Origin: Chitinophagaceae bacterium
GTDB lineage: Bacteria; Bacteroidota; Bacteroidia; Chitinophagales; Chitinophagaceae
DNA: 9,183 nucleotides
Assembly: GCA_019454915.1 (NCBI GenBank)
Contig: JACFNM010000161.1
Span: forward strand, 1 to 9,183
Reading direction: 5' to 3'
Below, piece by piece: positions 1 through 7,504 of this stretch. The notes under the pieces were generated by a model, which did no database searches, was not told the origin of the DNA, and saw only the letters and a list, made by a program, of their open reading frames with translations. A program made the position numbers and the translations under genes. Numbering within the stretch: the stretch's first letter is position 1; each line of letters opens with the position of its first letter.

Positions 1-2
1 GG

Positions 3-1469
3 AAACCCCGCCCGAATATTATCGTATTTATGGTGGATGATATGGGATGGATGGATACTTCGGTACCCTTTTACGATAGCCTGATGCCGCTTAATCAACG
101 GTACCATACGCCGGCAATGGAACGTTTGGCAAGAGAGGGGGCAAAATTTACCAATGCTTATGCCCAGCCGGTCTGTACACCATCACGGGTAAGTTATCTT
201 ACCGGAATGAATGCCACAAGAACTCATGTCACCAACTGGACTTCTCCCTACCGAAACAGAAATACCGACGAAAAGGATGATTACTTTGAGTCTCTCAACT
301 GGAATATCAATGGACTGAGTGACGATTCCAAAACAGAACATACAGTTTATGCTACCCCGTTTCCTGAATTATTGCGCGATGCCGGCTATTATACCATTCA
401 TGTAGGAAAGGCGCACTGGGGCTCTATGGGTACTCCGGGAGCCAATCCGTACAATTTTGGTTTTATGGTGAACATTGCCGGTCATGCGGGTGGACATCCT
501 CAAAGTTATCTTTCTGAGGAACAATACGGCAACATGCCGGGGAAGTCGCTGCCACAGGCTGTGCCAGATCTGGAGCAATATTATCATACCGGTACCTTTC
601 TGTCAGAAGCGCTGACGCTGGAAGCTATCAAAGCGCTGGAAATACCGATTAGCAGAAAAGAGCCTTTCTTTTTGAATCTGGGACATTATGCGCTTCATAC
701 ACCTCTTATGGCGGATCCGCGATTTGTTCAGAAGTATTATGATGCCGGACTGGATAGTATCGAAGCTAAATATGCCGGTCTTATTGAAGGCATGGACAAG
801 AGTCTGGGAGACCTGATGAATTATTTAGAGGAGAAGGGCATCGATAAAAACACGATTATTATATTCATGAGTGATAATGGAGGATTGGATCATCACCAGC
901 GTGGCGGACCGGTCAATACCCACAACTATCCTTTAAGATCCGGCAAGGGTTCAGTTTATGAAGGAGGTATCCGGGAACCCATGATAGTGAAGTGGCCGGG
1001 AGTAACAAAGTCAAACAGTATTATTAAGACTCCTGTAATAATAGAAGATTTCTATCCGAGTCTTCTTGAAATGGCCGGAGTCAAAAATCCCCGGATTATC
1101 CAGACCATTGACGGTGTTAGTTTTGTGCCGTTGCTGAAAGGAGTCCACGAAAAAGACAGACCGTTGGTATTTCACTATCCCAATAAGTGGATACCTAATC
1201 CATCGGCTGGAAATCTCGGACTCAATTATTACAGCGCTCTCCGTTATGGAAAATGGAAGTTAGTATATAGTATTCGTCACCAGACTCTGGAACTATACGA
1301 CCTTTCAAAAGATATACGGGAAGCGTACGACCTTGCAGGTCAAAACAAAGAGACTGTTAAAAAGCTGGCGACTATCCTCGGCACTACGATGAAAGCGAGG
1401 GGCGCTCAGATGCCGGTCATTAAATCAACCGGTCAGGCAGCACCTTTTCCGGACGAAATAATAAGATAA
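3..1469 (+). CDS. Sulfatase (formylglycine-dependent, arylsulfatase/GAG-sulfatase type), 5' end outside the window
   Basis: Type I sulfatase that hydrolyses a sulfate ester, probably on a sulfated sugar. Reading from base 3, the frame opens with KPRPNIIVFMVDDMGW, the standard first beta strand of the family, so the ATG at base 30 is internal and the true start with its signal peptide lies to the left of the window. Counting from base 3, the metal-binding Asp pair is D12-D13. The C-x-P-S-R signature is CTPSR with C58 (bases 174-176), the residue converted to formylglycine. GKAHW (K136, H138) and HYALHTP (H232) follow, then SDNGG (D291, N292) and the GKG lysine near 315. The C-terminal subdomain ends in the usual RYGKWKLVY and LYDLSKDIREAYDLA blocks, so the 3' end is intact (TAA at 1467). 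The family normally acts in the periplasm or on the cell surface. The substrate cannot be read from the sequence. The next gene is 55 bases downstream. Confidence 0.95.
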   Translation, partial: KPRPNIIVFMVDDMGWMDTSVPFYDSLMPLNQRYHTPAMERLAREGAKFTNAYAQPVCTPSRVSYLTGMNATRTHVTNWTSPYRNRNTDEKDDYFESLNWNINGLSDDSKTEHTVYATPFPELLRDAGYYTIHVGKAHWGSMGTPGANPYNFGFMVNIAGHAGGHPQSYLSEEQYGNMPGKSLPQAVPDLEQYYHTGTFLSEALTLEAIKALEIPISRKEPFFLNLGHYALHTPLMADPRFVQKYYDAGLDSIEAKYAGLIEGMDKSLGDLMNYLEEKGIDKNTIIIFMSDNGGLDHHQRGGPVNTHNYPLRSGKGSVYEGGIREPMIVKWPGVTKSNSIIKTPVIIEDFYPSLLEMAGVKNPRIIQTIDGVSFVPLLKGVHEKDRPLVFHYPNKWIPNPSAGNLGLNYYSALRYGKWKLVYSIRHQTLELYDLSKDIREAYDLAGQNKETVKKLATILGTTMKARGAQMPVIKSTGQAAPFPDEIIR

Positions 1470-1479
1470 GGAAATCCAT

Positions 1480-1499
1480 ATTTAACCCCTTAGTTAAAT
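1480..1499. repeat. Short inverted repeat between sulfatase and oxidoreductase genes
   Basis: ATTTAAC (1480-1486) and GTTAAAT (1493-1499) are perfect 7-base inverted arms around a 6-base loop. It is AT-rich, has no T-run after it and is only 25 bases before the next start. It could be a weak hairpin or an operator half-pair; I do not regard it as a convincing terminator, and genes 1 and 2 may be cotranscribed. Confidence 0.35.
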
Positions 1500-1524
1500 C
1501 TGTTTAAGCCGGTTCACTGTTATC

Positions 1525-2535
1525 ATGATGAATAAGAAAAAGTCTTTGCAAATCGGACTCATTGGTCTGGGAAGGATGGGGAGGACTCACCTCAGACATC
1601 TTATCAGCCAGGTTAAAGGAGTGAACGTTGCCGCTGTTGCGGATTTAGTTTGCCGTAAGGAAGATTTTAATAATGAATTTGGAGAAATCCCATTCTTCAA
1701 TGATGCACAAAAAATATTGGAGAATCCCAGGATTGATGTTGTAGTGATCACTACACCGACCAGCACGCACAAACCATTGGTTGAAAAAGCAATTCACTAC
1801 CGCAAACATATTTTCTGCGAAAAACCTTTGGATTTATCATTAGAAGTAACGGAAGAACTATTAAATAAAGCAGCATCTGCAGGAGTGAAATTAATGCTGG
1901 GTTTTAACAGGAGATTCGATCCGGATTTTATGCAAGCTCAACAATCAGTCGCTGCCGGTAAAATCGGCAGGATACAAATTATCAAAATCACCAATCGCGA
2001 TCCGACCATCCCGTCCATTGAGTTTATAAAAACTTCCGGAGGTATGTTTATGGATTTTTCTATTCATGATTTGGATATGGCGCGCTTTATCATGAATAAA
2101 AAAATTGTGGAAATATATGCGAAAGGACTGGTGTTTATGGACAAGTCAGTGGAAGAAGCAGGCGACATTGACACGGCACTGATTACCCTTACGTTTGAAG
2201 ATGGCAGTTATGCAGTCATTGATAACAGTCGTAAAGCGGTGTATGGTTATGACCAACGACTGGAAATCTTTGGTGATGAAGGGATGATATTGGTAGATAA
2301 CAATCTGTATCATCAGAATATACTGTACGATAAAAATGGCATCCATAAAGCATTGCCATTAAATAATTTTATGGCGCGCTTTGAGCGGTCTTATCTTAAG
2401 GAGATGCAATTATTTACAGAAGCCATTCAATCCGGGCTACCTCTGCCTGTTAGTCATGAAGACATTATGGCTGCCACAACCCTGGCGTATGCAGCCCAAA
2501 AGTCTTTACAGAGCGGGATGCCGGTAAAGCTATAA
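1525..2535 (+). CDS. Gfo/Idh/MocA family oxidoreductase, inositol 2-dehydrogenase (IolG)-like
   Basis: NAD(P)-dependent dehydrogenase for a cyclitol or sugar, 336 residues, the usual length for the family. The Rossmann motif GLGRMG spans residues 14-19. D40 at the end of the second strand (AVAD) favours NAD over NADP. EKP at 99-101 contains the catalytic Lys100. The later block IPSIEFIKTSGGMFMD...IHDLDMARF is typical of inositol 2-dehydrogenases, and D177 and H181 match the spacing of the Asp and His of the catalytic triad in IolG. There is no signal peptide, so this is the only clearly cytoplasmic enzyme in the cluster. ATG 1525 is followed directly by a second ATG at 1528; neither has a Shine-Dalgarno sequence, as is common in Bacteroidota. 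Related enzymes oxidise many sugars and sugar acids, so inositol is only the closest named substrate and could be wrong. Without other iol genes nearby, a role in the sulfated-sugar pathway is equally possible. Confidence 0.9.
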   Translation: MMNKKKSLQIGLIGLGRMGRTHLRHLISQVKGVNVAAVADLVCRKEDFNNEFGEIPFFNDAQKILENPRIDVVVITTPTSTHKPLVEKAIHYRKHIFCEKPLDLSLEVTEELLNKAASAGVKLMLGFNRRFDPDFMQAQQSVAAGKIGRIQIIKITNRDPTIPSIEFIKTSGGMFMDFSIHDLDMARFIMNKKIVEIYAKGLVFMDKSVEEAGDIDTALITLTFEDGSYAVIDNSRKAVYGYDQRLEIFGDEGMILVDNNLYHQNILYDKNGIHKALPLNNFMARFERSYLKEMQLFTEAIQSGLPLPVSHEDIMAATTLAYAAQKSLQSGMPVKL

Positions 2536-2646
2536 TATGAATTTTTATATCTTTCTGATTATAAATACATCATGTGACTCAGGAACGGGGGTATATGGGG
2601 CTTAAACAGTGAATTTCCTGACCTGAACTTGTTTTCTTTTTCCGGT

Positions 2647-2681
2647 TTTGTTCCGGTAATACATTTTTTTCTTTAGATTTA
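2647..2681 (+). promoter_or_regulatory. Candidate Bacteroidota-type promoter for the cytochrome/PQQ gene
   Basis: TTTG at 2647-2650 and TAGATTTA at 2674-2681 resemble the -33 TTTG and -7 TAnnTTTG boxes with one mismatch in the latter, separated by 23 bases. Two direct TTCCGGT copies (2640-2646 and 2651-2657) overlap the upstream box at an 11-base pitch. Transcription would start near 2688, leaving a leader that contains the 21-base palindrome. This is a weak consensus in an AT-rich gap, so confidence is low. Confidence 0.3.
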
Positions 2682-2714
2682 TAAGCCGATGGGGAGCGCC
2701 TGGTTAAACCCAAA

Positions 2715-2735
2715 TTTTGCAGTTGAACTGCAAAA
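2715..2735. promoter_or_regulatory. Perfect 21-base inverted repeat, candidate operator
   Basis: TTTTGCAGTT and AACTGCAAAA are perfect inverted 10-base arms around a single central G. The right arm is repeated directly as ACTGCAAAA at 2751-2759, 24 bases further on (about two helical turns). The arrangement looks like a binding site for a dimeric regulator plus an extra half-site. As RNA it could fold into an 8-base-pair stem, but no T-run follows, so a terminator is unlikely. It overlaps the furthest-upstream TTG (2717) of the next frame, which argues that translation starts later. Confidence 0.5.
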
Positions 2736-2779
2736 CAATTAAGAAAGTCTACTGCAAAATACCGGTTAAAAAGATCCGC

Positions 2780-4387
2780 GTGCGAAATAAGTTAATCATA
2801 TATCTGTTATTCGCAATCTTGTTGGGAGTTCTTCTCTGGATGGTTCTTCGGAGAGGGGATAAGAGAAATGCCGGCTTAGATGGCTGGACGGCTCCCGCAT
2901 GGTCCGACACGTTAAAAAACCCAAACAGAACAAACGCGTATGATACCAGGGTTTGGGGGTCACATACTTCTACTGCATTAACGGAAGGGAAACAGGTATA
3001 CAATACATTCTGCGCCACTTGCCATGGTAGGCAGGGTTTTGGAGATGGGGCGCCGGGAATGACCTTTAAAAGACCTCCGGCAAATTTTCATGATAAGAGA
3101 ATTGCAGAAGAGAAAGATGGCGCTCTGTTTTGGAAGATTACAGAAGGGAGAGGAGAAATGCCTGGATTTAAAGAGACCTTAACGGATAAACAAAGATGGC
3201 AACTGGTATCCTATATTCGGCTCCTCGCAGATTCAATAATTAATAAAGAAAATGCAGCCACTTTTAAGAATACCTTACCTGCTTCCGACTATAAGATTGA
3301 AGAGGGCTTGAGCAGTTCTTATTTTCCTCTGCCTGAAAAACCGCTGAACGTTATTCAGTCTGAAGCGCAACTGTTTACAGTTGATACAGTGTTAACTGGT
3401 CTTAACATGCCATGGAGCATGGCTTTCCTGCCCGACGGTATAGTTCTGATTCCGGAGAGGTCCGGGAAATTACTTGAGGTAAAAAATGGCAAATTAGCCG
3501 ACAGTCCGATAATAGGCGATATCCCCAAAGAATTAAGGGATATAAAACCAGATCCCGATTTTCCCAAAAATCATCTGTTATATCTCTCGTATTATATACA
3601 GCCGGCAAAGCCTGAAGGTGGCTATACAGTACTCATGCGAGGTAAACTCAGCGGAGACAGCCTGACGGATACCAGGATTCTGTATAAAGCAGGTCCATTC
3701 AGGGAAGACGGATTTTGGTATGGCAGTAAGATTACTTTTGACGAAAAGGGATTTCTTTATTTTACCGTAGGTATCAGAGGGGCGAGAAAGAATGCTCAGG
3801 ATTTATCCAACCCGGCAGGTAAAACCATGCGACTCAACAAAGATGGAAGTATCCCTGCTGACAACCCTTTTGTTCATCGTGCAGGAGCATTACCTGAAAT
3901 TTATTCTTATGGTCATCGCGTACATGAAGGTCTGATATATGATCCCCACACGAAAGCTATCTGGTCTTCTGAGTTTGGCGAATTAGGAGGTGATGAAATC
4001 AATATTATTAAACCGGGCGCCAATTATGGTTGGCCTGAAGTTACATTTAGTCTGGAATACAATGGCAAACCCATAACTAAGGATTCTATACGTGCAGACG
4101 TGGAAACGCCGGTGCATCATATGGTTATAGCTCCTTCTGATCTTTGTTTTGTGTATGGCAAGCGGTATCCTGACTGGAATGGCAATTTATTTGTCGGTGC
4201 TTTACGAAAAACTGAACCTTTTCTGTATCGCGCAGTGCTAAGGGATAAAAAAGTAGTTCAAGAAGAAGAGCTTCTGGGGAATATAGGCAGGGTAAGAGAT
4301 GTGAAATATGCTCCGGATGATTTTCTCTATTTGATTACGGAAGATACCGGACTTATGGTTCGCTTAGTTCCTGTAAAGAAAAAGTAG
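2780..4387 (+). CDS. Membrane-anchored cytochrome c / PQQ-dependent sugar dehydrogenase-like fusion
   Basis: Two-domain periplasmic redox protein. I chose GTG 2780, giving MRNK followed by a hydrophobic segment (about residues 5-23), a typical signal anchor. The frame is open back to TTG 2717, but that TTG lies inside a palindrome, and the first ATG (2840) falls inside the membrane segment. From GTG, a class I cytochrome c domain spans about 60-150, with the haem motif CATCH at 78-82 and the probable axial Met127 in GEMPGF. A six-bladed propeller of the glucose/sorbosone dehydrogenase family (compare E. coli YliI/Asd) spans about 200-530: TGLNMPWSMAFLPDG, AQDLSNPAGKTMRLN, IPADNPF, SYGHRVHEGL, GGDEINIIKPGANYGWP. 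Such fusions oxidise a sugar aldehyde or hemiacetal and pass electrons to haem. The usual catalytic His is W313 and the usual Asp is I332, while the Arg of GHR (R380) is kept, so activity or cofactor use may differ. Substrate unknown. Confidence 0.88.
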   Translation: MRNKLIIYLLFAILLGVLLWMVLRRGDKRNAGLDGWTAPAWSDTLKNPNRTNAYDTRVWGSHTSTALTEGKQVYNTFCATCHGRQGFGDGAPGMTFKRPPANFHDKRIAEEKDGALFWKITEGRGEMPGFKETLTDKQRWQLVSYIRLLADSIINKENAATFKNTLPASDYKIEEGLSSSYFPLPEKPLNVIQSEAQLFTVDTVLTGLNMPWSMAFLPDGIVLIPERSGKLLEVKNGKLADSPIIGDIPKELRDIKPDPDFPKNHLLYLSYYIQPAKPEGGYTVLMRGKLSGDSLTDTRILYKAGPFREDGFWYGSKITFDEKGFLYFTVGIRGARKNAQDLSNPAGKTMRLNKDGSIPADNPFVHRAGALPEIYSYGHRVHEGLIYDPHTKAIWSSEFGELGGDEINIIKPGANYGWPEVTFSLEYNGKPITKDSIRADVETPVHHMVIAPSDLCFVYGKRYPDWNGNLFVGALRKTEPFLYRAVLRDKKVVQEEELLGNIGRVRDVKYAPDDFLYLITEDTGLMVRLVPVKKK

Positions 4388-4472
4388 TCTGAAAAATTAA
4401 ATGTAAATTTCAAAAAAGATAAGTGTATTACTAACAGATAAATTTTAAATCATTTCAAAAAGAAAAAGCCAT

Positions 4473-6086
4473 ATGAAACGTAGAAATGTTATTAAAGCGA
4501 TGACACTATTGCCATTGGCAGACGGTGTACTGCCCTTTAAATCGGTTGTGGGCGCGCCGACAAACGATATTACGGAGGGAAAAAAGGTTGAACCAAATAT
4601 CTTTCGATCTATTGGAGTGGAGCCGGTCATTAACTGTATGGGCACGTTTACCATCATTGGAGGATCTTTAGAACGCCCTCCGGTCCGGGCAGCAATGGAG
4701 GCTGCCTCAAAGAACTTCATCCAATATGATGAATTGGCTGAAGGCATCGGGAGACGTATGGCTCAGTTGACAGGCGCTGAATGGGGAATGGTTTCCGCCG
4801 GTTGTGCAGCGGGCTTAAAGCATGTTACGGCTGCATGTGTAACGGGAGGAAACCCGGAAAAACTGATTCGCATTCCGGATCTCACCGGTTTTGATAAAAC
4901 AGAAGTAGTAATTCCGGTTACTTCAAGAAATGCCTATGATCATGCGATTCGGAACATAGGAGTTAAAGTTATAGACGTGAGAACAATGAACGAGTTGGAA
5001 CAGGCAATCAATCCGCAGACTGCTATGATCTATGTGCTGTCTGGAAGCAGGGAGCCTTTTACCGTTAGCGCCATTGCCAAAGTAGCTAAGGCAAAAAATG
5101 TTCCCCTGTTGGTGGATGCGGCAGCCGAAGATCTTACTGTTCCTAATATTCACCTGCAAAATGGGGCTACCGTTGTAGCATATAGTGGCGGTAAAGCGCT
5201 TTGTGGCCCTCAATGTGCAGGAATACTGCTCGGACAGAAAGATCTTTTACAATCCGCGTGGCAGGCAAGTTCTCCACATCATGGACCGGGAAGAGATAAC
5301 AAAGTGGGAAGGGAAGAAATGATGGGAGCGCTGGCTGCCGTAGAAGCCTGGATTTCGCATGATCACAAAGCGCAGTGGAAAACCTGGCTGTCTTACCTGG
5401 ATACAATTTCCCAAAAAGTGACGAAGATTAACGGCGTTACAACCAGAGTGCATGAACCGGAAGGGTATGATAACCATAGCCCTGTGTTGCTGGTGATGTG
5501 GGATCCGGATAAATTGCATATCACCGGAGAGGAAGTAGCCGAAGAATTGGGAAGAAATAAACCACGTATTGCTCTTGCAGCCGGGTGGGGCAATAAAGAT
5601 GATATGACCTCTATCAGAATAACTGCAGGTCAAATGCAGCCGGGTGAAGATAAGATTGTTGCAGACAGAATAGCCGAAGTTCTCTCCCGTAAAAGAAGTC
5701 CCCGCTCCAAAACGATGGCTGCACCTGCTGCCTCGATTGCAGGAAAATGGGATATAGAAATAGCGTTTTACAGTAGTAAAAGTCAATATTCCTGGATACT
5801 GGAACAGGAAGATAACTGGCTGCAGGGTTCGCATACAGGGGAATTGTCCCAGACCAGAAGTATGAACGGAACGATTGAAGGAGATCAGGTTAAAATAAGA
5901 ACGACAACGGCCATCCCCGGAGATCACGTCACCTTTTTATATACCGGCGCACTCAGTGGCGATCAGATTACCGGATCGGTTTATATGGTGGAATATGGAA
6001 CGGCTAAGTTTACGGCTAAAAAGAACAAGAAGAAAGCAGACAGGAGGAAAATCAATGTTCCCGGAGGTCCACCATTAGCTACCTGA
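4473..6086 (+). CDS. Exported SelA/DgaE-like PLP-dependent lyase with C-terminal beta domain
   Basis: 537-residue fold-type I PLP enzyme of the COG1921 group (SelA-like; relatives include the D-glucosaminate-6-phosphate ammonia-lyase DgaE and the EF0838 type). The N-terminus MKRRNVIKAMTLLPLA fits a twin-arginine signal (RR-N-V-I-K, then a hydrophobic run), implying export of a folded, cofactor-loaded protein. The catalytic domain covers about 40-405: VINCMGTFTIIGGS (53-65), phosphate-loop-like GMVSAGCAAGL (105-115), D215 in LLVDAAAE as the pyridine-nitrogen partner, and SGGKALCGPQ with K241 as the Schiff-base lysine. After a linker (about 405-423), residues 424-517 form an all-beta module with repeated Trp/Gly strands (GKWDIEIAFYSS, GSHTGEL, MNGTIEGDQVKI, TYTG-like FLYTGALSGDQITGSV), followed by a lysine-rich tail. 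It resembles small lipocalin-like secreted domains. Translation as tRNA-Sec synthase is excluded by the export signal and context. Predicted reaction: ammonia elimination from, or retro-type chemistry on, an amino sugar acid. Confidence 0.85.
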   Translation: MKRRNVIKAMTLLPLADGVLPFKSVVGAPTNDITEGKKVEPNIFRSIGVEPVINCMGTFTIIGGSLERPPVRAAMEAASKNFIQYDELAEGIGRRMAQLTGAEWGMVSAGCAAGLKHVTAACVTGGNPEKLIRIPDLTGFDKTEVVIPVTSRNAYDHAIRNIGVKVIDVRTMNELEQAINPQTAMIYVLSGSREPFTVSAIAKVAKAKNVPLLVDAAAEDLTVPNIHLQNGATVVAYSGGKALCGPQCAGILLGQKDLLQSAWQASSPHHGPGRDNKVGREEMMGALAAVEAWISHDHKAQWKTWLSYLDTISQKVTKINGVTTRVHEPEGYDNHSPVLLVMWDPDKLHITGEEVAEELGRNKPRIALAAGWGNKDDMTSIRITAGQMQPGEDKIVADRIAEVLSRKRSPRSKTMAAPAASIAGKWDIEIAFYSSKSQYSWILEQEDNWLQGSHTGELSQTRSMNGTIEGDQVKIRTTTAIPGDHVTFLYTGALSGDQITGSVYMVEYGTAKFTAKKNKKKADRRKINVPGGPPLAT

Positions 6087-6123
6087 TTTTTTTATATTAT
6101 TCATTAGTTATAAAAAATCCAGG
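6082..6123 (+). terminator. AT-rich stem-loop right after the PLP enzyme gene, possible terminator or attenuator
   Basis: The left arm CCTGATTTTTTTATA (6082-6096) pairs with TATAAAAAATCCAGG (6109-6123) at 13 of 15 positions, around a 12-base loop. The stop codon TGA (6084-6086) is inside the left arm. The A/T runs on both sides allow a hairpin with a U-rich arm in either direction. It may end or reduce transcription between the PLP enzyme and the amidohydrolases. There is no clean T-run after the stem, so termination is uncertain. Confidence 0.45.
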
Positions 6124-6130
6124 CGCTCAT

Positions 6131-6146
6131 CTGCATTTAAATGCAG
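6131..6146. promoter_or_regulatory. Perfect 16-base palindrome upstream of the first amidohydrolase
   Basis: CTGCATTTAAATGCAG is its own reverse complement. It lies 8 bases after the stem-loop and about 50 bases before the preferred start (6195), where an operator or a small leader hairpin would be expected. The ATG at 6141 lies inside it, which argues against that ATG being the start. It shares the TGCAG/CTGCA core with the 21-base repeat at 2715-2735, but with the half-sites in the opposite orientation. Confidence 0.45.
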
Positions 6147-6194
6147 TCAGATTCAGAAGCAATTAATTTTTTTAACAATTCCAACGTCTGTCGC

Positions 6195-7460
6195 ATGTTA
6201 AGATTCGATCTGTTACTTCGCCTCGTTTTCCTGTTGCTCTTTCCATTTTTGTCAGAGGCTCAGTCTGTTGATATTTTATTAAAGGGAGGTCACGTCATCG
6301 ATCCTAAGAATAACATAGACTCAAAAATGGATGTGGCCATTAAAGACAATAAGATCGCTCAGGTAGCGCCTGACATCTCCGTCAATGACGCAAAAAAAGT
6401 AATAGACGTAACCGGATTGTACGTTACGCCCGGCATCATTGATATGCACGTACATGTTTTTTATGGTACGGATCCGGACGCGTATATCGCCAATGGTCAT
6501 ACCAGTGTGCAGCCTGATGCATTTAGCTTCAGGGCGGGAGTGACAACTATGGTGGATGCAGGCTCCTCAGGCTGGAGAAATTTCAGACTCTTTAAGCAAC
6601 AGACAATAGACAGATCTCAAACCAGGGTGCTGGCTTTCCTGAATGTGGTTGGAGCAGGTATGGTGGGACGTTATGAAGAACAGAACGTCGAAGACATGAA
6701 TCCGACTATGAATGCGTTGATGATCACGCGGATGTTTCCTAAACTTATCGTGGGAATCAAGTCACCTCATTACTGGGGAGATTTCACACAGGTAGATAAA
6801 GCAGTAGAATCCGGAAGACTGGCCGATGTTCCGGTAATGGTAGATTTCGGAGAGCATCGTCCGGCTCTTTCCATTGAAGAACTTTATATGATACATCTTC
6901 GCCCGGGAGATATTTTCACACACACTTTCTCGCACCTGGATTCAGGAGACCGGGAGTCAATAGTAGGCAATGACGGCAAAGTAAAGCCTTTCGTATTTGC
7001 GGCTCAGAAAAGAGGTATCATCTTTGACGTGGGACACGGTGGTGGTGCGTTTTCGTGGAGGCAGGCTATTCCGGCGATGCAACAGGGCTTCTGGCCCAAT
7101 GTCATCAGTTCTGATTTACACACGCAAAGTATGAACGGCGGTTTTAAAGACATGGCGAATCTGATGTCTAAATTTCTGAATATGGGTATGCCTCTTAAGG
7201 AAGTGATATTAAGGGCAACCTGGAATCCTGCCACGGTGATAAAGAGGCAGGACCTCGGTAGTCTTTCCGTGGGATCTGAAGCTGATGTTGCTGTATTCAA
7301 CCTGAGAAAAGGAGATTTTGGATTCTTAGACGTCAGAAGACTGAAAGTAAAGGGTACACAAAAGCTGGAAGCTGAGTTGACTATCCGTGCGGGTAGAATT
7401 GTATGGGATTTGAATGGAATCAGCGCTCAGCTATACGAAAAGCCGGAGGGCTATAAATAG
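6195..7460 (+). CDS. Exported COG3964-type amidohydrolase/deacetylase, paralogue 1
   Basis: Metal-dependent hydrolase of the amidohydrolase superfamily, EF0837/Atu3266 group, whose characterised members remove acyl groups from small acids. I chose ATG 6195 over the in-frame ATG at 6141 because MLRFDLLLRLVFLLLFPFLSEAQS is a complete signal peptide with a likely cut after SEA, and the earlier ATG adds 18 polar residues and lies in a palindrome. From 6195 (421 residues): the entry strand LLKGGHVIDPKNNID leads to HVH at 85 and 87 (first metal-ligand pair), K189 in IVGIKSPHY (the expected carboxylated bridging lysine), D217 in VMVDFG where many superfamily members have His, H243 in FTHTF, and D307 in SSDLHT (the barrel-end aspartate). 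The closing block SVGSEADVAVFNLRKGDFGFLDV is standard for the family. Its tandem neighbour is a paralogue. Likely a periplasmic N- or O-deacylase acting with the PLP enzyme upstream; the substrate is not determined. Confidence 0.88.
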   Translation: MLRFDLLLRLVFLLLFPFLSEAQSVDILLKGGHVIDPKNNIDSKMDVAIKDNKIAQVAPDISVNDAKKVIDVTGLYVTPGIIDMHVHVFYGTDPDAYIANGHTSVQPDAFSFRAGVTTMVDAGSSGWRNFRLFKQQTIDRSQTRVLAFLNVVGAGMVGRYEEQNVEDMNPTMNALMITRMFPKLIVGIKSPHYWGDFTQVDKAVESGRLADVPVMVDFGEHRPALSIEELYMIHLRPGDIFTHTFSHLDSGDRESIVGNDGKVKPFVFAAQKRGIIFDVGHGGGAFSWRQAIPAMQQGFWPNVISSDLHTQSMNGGFKDMANLMSKFLNMGMPLKEVILRATWNPATVIKRQDLGSLSVGSEADVAVFNLRKGDFGFLDVRRLKVKGTQKLEAELTIRAGRIVWDLNGISAQLYEKPEGYK

Positions 7461-7504
7461 AAGCGGAGTATCATTGCCTGTTTAAAAAAGAAATCCTGAT
7501 TACG

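Noticed and set aside
1480..1499. Rho-independent terminator after the sulfatase
   Set aside because: A 7-base AT-rich stem with no T-run is too weak, and the next gene starts 25 bases later.
2717..2779. TTG-initiated N-terminal extension of the cytochrome/PQQ protein
   Set aside because: The TTG lies inside a perfect 21-base palindrome, and the extension puts about 21 basic residues before a signal anchor that starts cleanly from GTG 2780. Not fully excluded.
5247..5927. 226-codon open frame on the minus strand
   Set aside because: Lies wholly antisense to the conserved PLP enzyme; the product is rich in Cys, Phe, His and Arg with no recognisable motif, as expected of a shadow frame.
4473..6086. 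True L-seryl-tRNA(Sec) selenium transferase (SelA)
   Set aside because: Export signal, fused beta domain and sugar-catabolic neighbours, with no selB/selC nearby; only the fold family is shared.
6141..6194. ATG 6141 as the start of the first amidohydrolase
   Set aside because: The ATG is part of a 16-base palindrome and adds polar residues before a complete signal peptide beginning at ATG 6195.
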